From positions 1 to 64,000 of the forward strand of contig JAAEAF010001573.1 in NCBI GenBank assembly GCA_011037195.1: a DNA stretch of 64,000 nt, given 5' to 3'. Shown piece by piece: positions 55,270-64,000 of this stretch. Made by a program: the position numbers and the translations under genes. Under the pieces are notes generated by a model that searched no databases, was not told the origin of the DNA, and saw only the letters and a list, made by a program, of their open reading frames with translations. The stretch is from Triatoma infestans (taxonomy: Eukaryota; Arthropoda; Insecta; Hemiptera; Reduviidae). The first letter of the stretch is position 1, and every line of letters starts with the position of its first letter.

Positions 55270-55660
55270 GTTGGTTATTAAGCCTACGCCACCGCGATCC
55301 CTTATTGTTATAGTACCCATTCTAGTCCTCACTGTGTGATTGGACTTAGGAGACTGAAAAGAGAAACTCCTGGATGTAGCTTGAAAGGCACCTACAAGTT
55401 AGAATATCCTCTCTAGTCCTGTCTGTTAAATTGTACGTATATAGGCATCCGGTGAGGGACATCTACGTCAGCTTCTTCTCCCCAAAGAGCAAAGAGAAAT
55501 CTCACCCACATAAGCAACTCCACATTGACGGTAAGTGCAATGCTGTTTCGTTTTCTTCCTGAAAAAATTCTACACAGACTATCCGTTGTAGTGCCCATGC
55601 GATTCATGTGTTTGTTAAGTCTATACCGGCCATTAAGGGGACCCACATACATCTTTATGG
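55270..55660 (-). pseudogene. LINE polymerase C-terminal relic
   Basis: On the minus strand GRYRLNKHMNRMGTTTDSLC is the 'LTGH..L..HL.RMG...S.LCR.C' segment that ends many RNase H-bearing LINE polymerases. After a frameshift comes NETALH and then LLFGEKKLT. The 3' end holds CGCGGTGGCGTAGGCTTAAT, shared with the retroposon end at 32.1 kb. Confidence 0.6.
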
Positions 55661-56240
55661 CAGCAGAGTTTTATTTGAGTTGCTCTACAGTAAGCCTGAA
55701 TGAGTAGCTAATAATAAAATTTTTCGCCAACATCTGCCCTGCAGTTTTTACCCACCATTCTTTGTGATCTATCGTGCAGACATGCTCTGATGGCTGCACT
55801 CATAGGGCATTTTGCAATGTCCAATAAGGATTCCTATGGAGCTTTCCCAGGTAAGACGATCTTGCTCCTCATTGCCCGGGTTATCAACCAAAAAAAAAAA
55901 AATTTATTTTGGCTACTAATTTCTACGATTATACATGCCTAAACAGGATACCGCCACTCGGCAATCAACTCATAAATGGACGAGGTCGAAATTAGGGGTA
56001 GAGAGAACGGTAATGAGGGCTAAGGCGATTGGGGCCAAGAAGGAAAGCAAAAATAATAATATTAATAATCTATCTAAGCAAATAAAAATCTCCACGAAAG
56101 AAATTCTAACAGAAAAGAAAAAATACAAAAAAAATTAAATTAAATAAAAAGCAAAAGAAAAAGAGGAACCTTTAAAAATTAATGAATAAATAAAATAATA
56201 AAGATAAATGGGGGAAAAATAATAAAAAAGGTACCTAAAA
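55661..56240. other. unassigned DNA with a repeat scrap
   Basis: 55780-55817 matches 51249-51290 (GCTCTGATGGCTGCACT). Otherwise nothing recognised. Confidence 0.4.
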
Positions 56241-56242
56241 AG

Positions 56243-56320
56243 CTCGACATTGGACTTCCGAACCACCGGTGAAGAAGCGAGCGCCTTACCAGTACGCTAC
56301 GCCGATGTCTTGCTGTGTAA
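56243..56320 (-). mobile_element. tRNA-like head of a SINE (SINE5)
   Basis: On the minus strand TAGCGTACTGGTAAGGCGC (A box) and TGGTTCGGAAGTCC (B box) lie 30-40 bp apart, as in a tRNA. There is no clean cloverleaf, and an A/T-rich body follows, so a SINE head is more likely than a tRNA gene. Confidence 0.5.
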
Positions 56321-56862
56321 CTCTTCACTGCCCTGTCTGATGACTCTTCCTGCAGTGTCTCACGTGGTTTATACAGTAGTTACTTTTTTATAACCTATAC
56401 TATAAACAAAAATTTTCTTGTATGTTCAGATCCAGGGTTTGGGAACAGGTATTATGGGGTAATACAACACAGTACACTTTTACATTTAAATCATATAATT
56501 AAATAAAAACAAAAAATATTCTAATGAGCTTTCGAAAAATCAAAATTAAATGAATAAAAAAAATAAATAATTTTTTTCTTGGAAACTAAAACAAAAAAAT
56601 TGCCTTGAGAAATGACTAGGTGTTAGTTTTCTTTTTTCAAAAAAAAAAAAAAAAAAAAATGAGTTAATTCCACACTCAAAATATCATCCAAGTACGTACT
56701 TTTTTTTTATAACATCCTGGGCCTGGTTTTATTGTAGCTTTGTGTTTTGCCTCTTCATTTTTTCCCGCTGATTCTTCCATTGTATCGATAATCCTCCCAC
56801 TGGAGACTGACGAGTTTTCTTTCTTCTATATCCTACAGAAACATTCAGCTTCTCTTTTCTAA
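56321..56862. other. unassigned AT-rich DNA
   Basis: Long A-runs; nothing recognised. Confidence 0.4.
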
Positions 56863-57380
56863 GCTGTGTAATGGAAGAACGAAATGGAAAAATAATAGTT
56901 TTGGAAAATAGTTTTGTGAAAATTAGATAGTTCAAATAGTGTATTTAGTGATGGGGATAGAGCTAGGTATACTACAATCTAGGTCAATGCAAACCAAGAG
57001 ACAAAGGCGCAAGAATCGTTAAATTAATACAATGCCACTTGGCCAACTGTTTTGTAAGAGAAGGCATTGTTTCGGACAGTCTGCATTCTGCTTTCAAAGC
57101 TAGAACACTTGATTTAGGGATCGCTCTCTTAATCTCATGCCAGTGATAGAGATTTGCCTTTATTCTAGATATACATCACTTATTAAGATACAGTTGCGAT
57201 ATTGTAATATATTTAAATTTGCTTAGAGAATAATATATTTATTTTAAAAACAGTGGTGATTTCTTGATTATTACTAATACTTCACTCTCTTAAACATAAA
57301 TACGTACAAGCCCCTTTTACTAAACCGCTCGTGCTACTACAAACACACAACACAACATCACACCAATAACATTTCAGCTG
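56863..57380 (-). mobile_element. solo LTR, family C, with 4-bp duplication (LTR 510 bp)
   Basis: The LTR runs 56867-57376; on the minus strand TGAAATGTTATTGGTG to CTTCCATTACA. It is flanked by GCTG at 56863-56866 and 57377-57380. It contains the inverted signature ACTAAACCGCTCGTGCTAC at 57327. The 68-residue frame at its left end is not a gene. Confidence 0.83.
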
Positions 57381-60236
57381 TAAGTAGGCCAACCTACTTC
57401 CTAATTTTACTACAGTTGATTGAACTACCTAATTTTATAACAGCTGATTCATCAAAGGATGGTGGGGTCGCCCTTCTCGAGCATCACCCGTGACATATGT
57501 CCCTCTGCTGCCATCTCTTGAGAACCTTGAGAACTCCTCCTACTTTTTCTTAATTATTAATACATCTAACTTATTCTAATCTAATTAATCCTACATACTA
57601 ATTCTAACAATATACTTAACTCTACTATTTAAGTTATCTTAAAAATAGCTACTTAAATGTTTTACAGACTAATTATAAACTAATAAGGAAGAAAAGCCCA
57701 GCAGGACAGCAGAGAGTACTCAGCTGTAGATTCAAATTGAAAATAATTTTATCTCCCCCTCTACAAACATTCTAATTAATACATTATTAGTGCGAAAACA
57801 ATTAGGTTTATAAAACATCGTTTGTCTAGCAAACAGTTCATTGAAGTTGATCCCCAAATAAAGCAAATTATTGTAGGGTGAGTCGAAATGGCAGACTCAA
57901 CTGGCAGAGTGTTGTCGCGATGCTGATGTGATTTCTTGAGAACTTTTCTTTTTTTATCCATTTATTAAGTAATTCACAATTATAACAAGTGAATATGATG
58001 AAAAGTGGCATATAAAGGGCGTGTAAAACTTGTTGGGTGATGCCTCCCAGTGGAGGAAGTACTCCCTATTTATTACATTTTATTGACTGTCAGAAAATGC
58101 TAACATGAAGTTAGGTGGTTACAGGGCCAGCGACGTTTCAGTCTTCTGGGAAAGGTTGTGTGGGATAGTGAGGGAAGAAAGTTTTTGGACCAAGAGCTTT
58201 GGGATGCTGGTGCCAAATAAACATCTCTTTCCTCTAAGGGTTGAGATAGACGGATCTTGATCTGCCATAGTTTGTGGTAGAAAGAGGCGTTACATGGCGG
58301 ATGCTGTAGCAGTTTGACAGATTACTAATGATTTTTTGATATTTTAGGTTACCGCGACCATTTTCCTGGAAAACACTTGAGTCTTAGGATTGAGACCGCC
58401 CCTCACCACCACTGATGCGTTCTCAACCCGGAAACTCAAAATGTTTTTCAATAATTATTTTGCTGCAGGCAAGATATGCCGCAACCAAACTGTTACATTA
58501 TTAAATTATTTAAAAAAAAATATGTTTACTACAAAAAGATAATAGAGAGATAAAAAGAAATAAAAAACAATAATTATATCCTTTCAGATTTCCGCGGCCA
58601 TTGTCATACAACACAGTAGGAAATTCTTAGTCTTATGGTTTTTGATCAGTTCTTGGTTTGATATCACGACCATTCTCCCATTATATACTTCAGCGTAATT
58701 GTTGATTAAGATTTGTGATGCAACATATGGTATTCCTTCAAAGTAGAAGATTTAGCTGTGGAATAAATTAGATACCACTTGCAATGACTTAAATATCAGT
58801 TATTTTTATAGCACCGATGATGATTACACATATTAATCAAAATGTCTGCGAAAGAAATTGTTGAATTTATTTCAATCGATCCTCACCAAAAGTCCCATTA
58901 ATAAAATCAGTGAGATTATGATATTTTATACCTTATTTTGTAAAGGCGGCAATAAATAGGAAAAATTAATGTTATTACTTAGTTACGTAAAAGTGTGCTG
59001 AAGAAATCTGATGCAGAGATGTTACAGTATAGCAGCATTAGCAAAATTGCGCTGGATGGTTCCATGATTTTACAGGCATCTTTTAGTGTGGGGAAGGTAA
59101 TAGAGTGGAGAGGTGGCTATGTGTGTTTGTACTCTTGGGTCGCGACGGGTGTATGGACCGGATAAGGAAAGTTTATGTGTGTGGACTGTCCTCCATTCTA
59201 TATGCTTGCAAACAAATGTAATTGTCCTTATCTTTTATTAGTGGTGGTGGTGGTGGTTGTGGAAAGCAATGTTGAAAGCGGGGAGTATGTGCCTCGGGAT
59301 GGAGTCGCACTGTCGCATGGGAAGGGATACTGGAATGGGATGGTTGGTGAGGTTTGCGGATTTCATCCCTACTAATATTTCTTTACCATCTGTGAAACTC
59401 TGAGCAGAACTCCGAGCCCGGGCAATATTCCCTTGCTCTCTCTTTCTCGCTCCAGCTACTTGTTCACAATGTAACTTCGGGTCCTCTTTTGAGAAATGTT
59501 AAAGATAAAGTAGCACACTATGTTTTTCTTCCTCCTTCTACTACTTATTGTAACGTGAAAATTGTCCTCTCTTGGTTTTTAAAATATATATATAATTCTT
59601 TCTTATTTTTCATAATTGTATCTTTTATTGTTTAAATAACTCATTGCTCATAATTATCACTTTATTTTAAAGTAAGATTTTCCTTAATTTTTGGGTCTCG
59701 AACTCTTTTTATCGGGGTAATTATCTTGATGGATTTACTTTCAATAATTACGTGACTTTTATTTGTTTACTAATTTAGTAATTTTCAAGAGCTATAATAA
59801 TCCCTAATAGAGCTATAATTCCTAAAAAAAAGTCACGTGTTTTGTGACAAATATGTTTTTAGCGAATCATCTTAAAATTCGATAAAAAAAAACACAAGAA
59901 AATCAAATTCAATATTTTGTTTATGTATCGCCATCATATATGTCACGAAGAATTTTTAGCCAAGTCAGGAATTTATAAACACAAGGTGTTTACCGTTGTT
60001 TTTTCGTATTCGTGAGCATTATTTAAACATTCTGGTACGGCCAATAGATAGATTGGTTATTCCTCTATTACTATTGTACCTCTATATAAACAAAAAGGTA
60101 CACCAGTTATTTCAAAGTGGACTGTATTTAATACGAAAAAATAAAGGAAAGGTGAACAGAATTAAATGAGATTATATTACGTAAAGGCTGAACAATATAT
60201 TTGCATTTATTAGAGATTTTCTATTATATTTCTCTC
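57381..60236. other. 2.9 kb unassigned
   Basis: GC-moderate patches at 58030-58440 and 59020-59470 differ from the AT-rich remainder and do not recur in the window, so they may be single-copy. No splice-bounded exon is convincing. A TGG run lies at 59241-59258. Confidence 0.4.
59241..59258. repeat. (GTG)n trinucleotide run
   Basis: Six GTG/TGG units inside an unrelated short frame. Confidence 0.85.
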
Positions 60237-60423
60237 TCGCCTGGAATTCGTTGATGAAGATGCAGCTGGAGCTGTGCCGTTGTCGCCTACGCTCACGTAC
60301 ATCCGCTCTGGTACAGTTAATGATGGATAGAAAAATGATGCTCTTCTTGATGGTAATGAATATGATGATGCTTTACAAAAAGTTGAAGAGGATGGTGGTC
60401 CGCAATTTCCACAATGTAGGTAA
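60237..60423 (+). other. possible exon or pseudo-exon, acidic
   Basis: The frame from CTGGAATTCGTTGATG reads LEFVDEDAAGAVPLSPTLTY, IRSGTVNDG, a TAG stop, then KNDALLDGNEYDDALQKVEE and DGGPQFPQCR. The composition is unlike the AT-driven noise elsewhere in the window. It is preceded by a pyrimidine tract and ends at TGTAGGTAATGG, a plausible 5' splice site. The in-frame stop argues against a working exon. I recognise no family. Confidence 0.2.
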
Positions 60424-60885
60424 TGGTACACAAGCGTACGAAAAATAACGTAAAGTAAAGTTCAAGGTGTGGCCACACAGAATTTGAAATCAAATTCAAC
60501 TCACTACTGTGCACAGTAACAAAGCAGCGGAGCAACTAACTGTAGTTGAGAATAAGTCTTTGTTACGAGAAAACATTATAAGTTCAAAGTGCGGGCAGCC
60601 AGAGACAGAAATCACACACACACTGACAAGAGAGAAACATGATAGATGTTCGTGGTAGTGATAACGAGAGAGAATTGTGTTTACGTATTTTGTACAGTTA
60701 CATACGATTATTAAAATTTTACTTCATTTATTCTCCTTACGGACGCTCCACATTCTTTTAATAAGAATAACGAAATATATTTTTTTATATTCGTTATTCA
60801 AACTTTTTCGAATTTTATGATTATTTGTATATTTGGGAAAATATATAAAAAAAAGAAGTTGTAACAGAACTTAAACCTTTCTTGT
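60424..60885. other. unassigned DNA
   Basis: Nothing recognised. Confidence 0.4.
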
Positions 60886-61386
60886 TAGTTGAAATGTTAT
60901 TGGTGTGGATGGTTGTTGTGTGTTTTGTAGCAGTAGTTGGTGTAGCACGAGCGGTTTAGTAAAGGGGCTTGTAAGTATATATATTTAAGAGAGAAGTATC
61001 AGAAATAAGAAAGTAGTCACCACTGCTAACAATAAATTAATATATTCTAATAAAATAATAACTACAAGTTATTTGCAAAGATATTATGGACTTATTAATA
61101 TATTGTAGAACCGCACTGTTTCTAGATAACGATTCCTGAAGTAATGTTCTGGCTTGAATGCCTGTTTTTTAGACTGTCTTGAAGGAATGTCTTCTAATTG
61201 TTCGTTCAAATCCTCCCCTGTGAGAAGAAGGAGTAGACAATGCTAACAAGGTTCATGAAGACTAAAAGACAGTGGTGGTCGTCTACCTGGGTTACCATTT
61301 TTGCCAAGGGAATGTCACATTTTCTTTATAATTTTGAATATTTGAAATTAAATATATGTTTATATTTCTGGCATCCATCACATAGT
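60886..61386 (+). mobile_element. solo LTR, family C, with 4-bp duplication (LTR 493 bp)
   Basis: The LTR runs 60890-61382, TGAAATGTTATTGG to CCATCACA, flanked by TAGT at 60886-60889 and 61383-61386. It has GAGCGGTTTAGTAAAGGGGC, a TATA-like GTATATATATTTAAGAG and AATAAATTAATA. Its second half (CCCCTGTGAGAAGAAGGAGT, GTTACCATTTTTGCCAAGGG) matches the copy at 24.1-24.37 kb. Confidence 0.83.
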
Positions 61387-61422
61387 TCTTCTGTTTATAA
61401 GTAAAGCAATCATACACATAAA

Positions 61423-61445
61423 AACACACACACACAACACACACA
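61423..61445. repeat. (AC)n microsatellite
   Basis: About ten AC units with one AA break. Confidence 0.85.
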
Positions 61446-61614
61446 TCATCATTATTGGCATCATCCAGCAGAAGTAATTAACTGGCAATAGTTGGAAGAG
61501 AATATTGTCTATCCTTTTATAATATTTAAAGATGGAAGCAAATAGGAAGAAGAAACTGATGCTGCTTTGGTTGATTATCATGATGACACTTTTATACATT
61601 GTACAATATAAATT

Positions 61615-61991
61615 TTAATTGAACAATATAAACTGGCAGCAGATTATGCAAATAATCAGGCAGAAGCATTAACATTAAATGAGGCATTGGCATGATTTAG
61701 TAAGTACGTATGTAACCTAGTGGCACTAAAGTTATAATAAAGTCGGGCACCATGATGAATGAGTTGACTTTAGAACACAACAGAAATCAATACCTTTGTT
61801 TAGAGTCCTTAAGGAAAAGGAAATACAACCTATTATTTATTCAAGATATCAATGTTTTTGTCTCATGGATAAGGGGTCATTCAGCTATAATCGGGAATGA
61901 GAAAGCCTACCATTTAGCTAAAGAAGCATCTATTGAAGAACATTCAGCAACATTCCTTTGTCTTCTTCAAGGAAGTGTTGGAATGGAATAG
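61615..61991 (+). pseudogene. LINE RNase H relic
   Basis: YKLAADYANNQAEALTLNEA (the catalytic Glu in NQAE) is followed, after stops, by VSWIRGHSAIIGNEKAYHLA, the last RNase H block. The Asp of the usual 'N-E-x-A-D-x-L-A' has become Tyr. It is degenerate, and neighbouring polymerase parts are not recognisable. Confidence 0.65.
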
Positions 61992-63530
61992 AAGATGACA
62001 AAACTCAAAAACAAGGGGGGGGGGGGGAATGAAGATTTTTCCAGATTTTAAATGGAGATTGAAAATTACTCTTCTGGAAAGCTTTAAACAAACTCAAATA
62101 TTATCGCGACAAGGTAATGTCAGAACATAATTCAAGAGGTTTCACGTTATATTTCATGATTCGGAATAGTGCGTCTCGTAATCAGGATTCTCTTGAAGTT
62201 AGTCAAGATTGTTTCACTATGAGGGGTAATACTCCCTATGAGTTCAAGAATGAAAAATAAATGCCACTGGTCTCTGTATTCATTATTGTTGTGGGAAGAA
62301 TGCCAACAGGGCTATCCCTGCTTCATGAGTAACCTAGAAAGCAATAATTATTAATCAAAGCTGGCTGTTCAAGAAATGTGAAAGACAATGCTAATCGGTT
62401 ATTCTTTTTAAAATAATTTATGTTTTATTATTTTTTTTATTTTACCATTAAATACTCTTATTGTATTTTCTATTCTATTATTGGTGGAAAATTAATCAAA
62501 GTTAAAATCAAACATAAATAGTGATTAACTTCCCATTGAAAAGCCCCTTGCTTTTATATTGTTATGTTGTCTCAATATGAATTATAAGAGGCGATATATA
62601 AGTTAGACTAAGTTTAATATTTGTGGATAAATATTAAACCAGATAAATCGATCTTTTTTTTTCTTTTTATATTGCTATAAATCAATTTTCAACTACTTGG
62701 TATTTAGAAAGTTTTATAGGCATATACTGAATCTATTTGAAAAACAGAATATAGAAAAAACTATATAATGCCAAGTATTCAACTTAGTATACAAACATTC
62801 TCCATAAAATATCTAAGAACTCAAATATCTTTCTGCGAAACATTTATAGAAAAATATGTTCAGAAAGACGGTAGTGGAAAGAAGAGAGAAGAAAAAAAAA
62901 TATATATATGAAGAAAATCTAATCAAATCCAAGTAGTTTACACTAGGAAATGTCTGTTGGTATTTCTCACCTCAAATATTGGATTATATCTCCGTGAGGA
63001 TCAGAAGGCTTTCTTGTACATACACTGTATTCTATATTCAGTTTTCCTCACGATTTCTCTAGAATTATATATTGATTTTTTTTTTTTTATCCATTTGTAT
63101 TTATAAATTATTTATAATATTTCCAAATAATCTGTTCATGTAGATTGTCCATTAATGGTTTATAAAATGTTAGATACAAAATTTTACCATTGCCAAATAT
63201 GCTTGGAAGTCAAAGAATTCTTAAGAAGATTCATAACTTTGATAATTTATGAAAAGAATGAACGAGTTATATCTCTTAAAATGGAGACCATTTGTAGATC
63301 ATAGAATTAATTAAACTCAAACTGGGTAATCACTTGGTGGACTAAGGTATGCCAGATGGCAAATTTCTTTCTTATTTTTTATTTATTTATTTATTTATTG
63401 AATATTTACAACTGTATGATTTATATAAATGCAACAAGTAAATATGATGTAAAGAATACTGTATCATGCAATGTCGTGAATGACAGTTATCCAGTGATAA
63501 CTGGCATTTTAGATATCCAGGAGGTCGCGG
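61992..63530. other. unassigned DNA
   Basis: A G-run at 62018-62029 and A/T-rich text; possibly further decayed LINE sequence after the RNase H relic, but nothing I can assign. Confidence 0.4.
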
Positions 63531-64000
63531 GGCTATTGGCGCTTTAGCCGTCTATGGGGATTACCTGGGAGTGAGTTTGAATAAAGGACTTGGACGAGAG
63601 GGTTTGGATGGAGGGACAAGTGACTGTGGAATATGTTGTATCGGGATTTGGCGAGGTCGTTGACAAACGGGATCTTGAGGTCGTTGTGAATGGTGCGGTT
63701 GGTGACGTAAAAAGGGGCGCCGGCAATGCGACGGAGGATTTTTGACTGAAGGGTTTGAATTCTATTGAGGTTGGAACGCTTAGCAGTGCCGAATAGTCCC
63801 AATTGGAGCGAGCAATGAGATGTAAAGCTATCTTTTGTTTAGAAGTGTTAGTTTAGAGCGTTTGTCAAGAGTTCTAGCCAGAAGTCTGAAGCGTTGGTTG
63901 AGGTTGATTCGTTTAAGTCTCGTATGTGGATTCCATGTGAGTCGCTTGTCTAAGTATAGTCCAAGATAACGAACGTGGTCTGCGGGAGAAATTGGAGTAT
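63531..64000 (-). pseudogene. Jockey-like LINE polymerase, C-terminal part, runs off the window
   Basis: On the minus strand the beginning (64000-63800) reads TPISPADHVRYLGLYLDKRL and TWNPHTRLKRINLNQRFRLL with a stop in KR*LYISLLAPIG. From 63802 an open 89-codon frame continues LFGTAKRSNLNRIQTLQSKI, LRRIAGAPFYVTNRTIHNDL and ends with HRRLKRQ. This is the RT thumb and C-terminus of the Jockey clade. It is clearly GC-richer than its surroundings, suggesting recent arrival. The stop and a frameshift at about 63800 make it non-functional. Confidence 0.82.

Noticed and set aside
56243..56320. tRNA gene
   Set aside because: B box GGTTCGGAAGTCC has an extra base and the acceptor arm does not pair; a SINE head is likelier.
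1..64000. CRISPR array, bacterial operon or phage system
   Set aside because: No spaced direct repeats with unique spacers, no long bacterial-style reading frames; the DNA is clearly eukaryotic and repeat-rich.

Overview
The window reads as intergenic or intronic DNA of an insect: strongly AT-rich, full of dinucleotide microsatellites, and packed with decayed transposable elements of kinds common in arthropods (Jockey-, I- and RTE-like LINEs, a mariner, Gypsy-type LTR sequences, several tRNA-headed SINEs). A sap-feeding hemipteran such as a planthopper is my best guess from the general look of the repeats, at low confidence. I find no host gene I can defend. Apart from one dubious exon-like stretch near 60.3 kb, every open frame with recognisable protein similarity belongs to a transposon, and almost all are broken.

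Layout. 0-9 kb: repeat families A, B and SINE1 in mostly unassigned DNA, with an 18-bp minisatellite at 8.5 kb. 9-14 kb: a family A copy, a LINE relic, a SINE with long target-site duplications, and foldback family E. 14.8-19.8 kb: three RNase H-bearing LINE relics on the minus strand; the last is a clean 5'-truncated insertion with a 12-bp duplication. 20-27 kb: a family B foldback invaded by a LINE, then a solo LTR nested in another LTR, a gag-like relic and a Jockey tail. 28-36.6 kb: several family A copies, one holding an RTE insertion with 7-bp duplications and another interrupted by a composite block with a Gypsy integrase and 3' LTR. 38-46 kb: SINEs, a mariner with recognisable ends, and a LINE relic that keeps its YADD box. 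46-57 kb: family B pieces, solo LTRs, a SINE and a LINE tail. 57-64 kb: mostly unassigned, with one solo LTR, an RNase H relic and a Jockey fragment running off the end.

The main discovery candidate is a set of hammerhead-ribozyme-like motifs (CTGANGA, stem II, GAAA, a palindromic loopless helix III ACCGGT or ACGT, then a closing stem I). They recur in three unrelated-looking settings: the arms of foldback family B, foldback family E with a nested pair inside it, and a lone site at 52.36 kb. The closing stem changes between families while staying paired (CATC/GATG, TTGCT/AGCAA, GCTC/GAGC, ACC/GGT). This looks like the small hammerhead variants associated with Penelope-like retroelements, which have almost no helix III and are thought to work as dimers. 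Here they sit mostly as opposite-strand pairs inside palindromic elements.

Other strong points are five solo LTRs of two families, each with a 4-bp target duplication, and family A, an interspersed element built around roughly 300-bp internal tandem monomers with hairpin-like ends.
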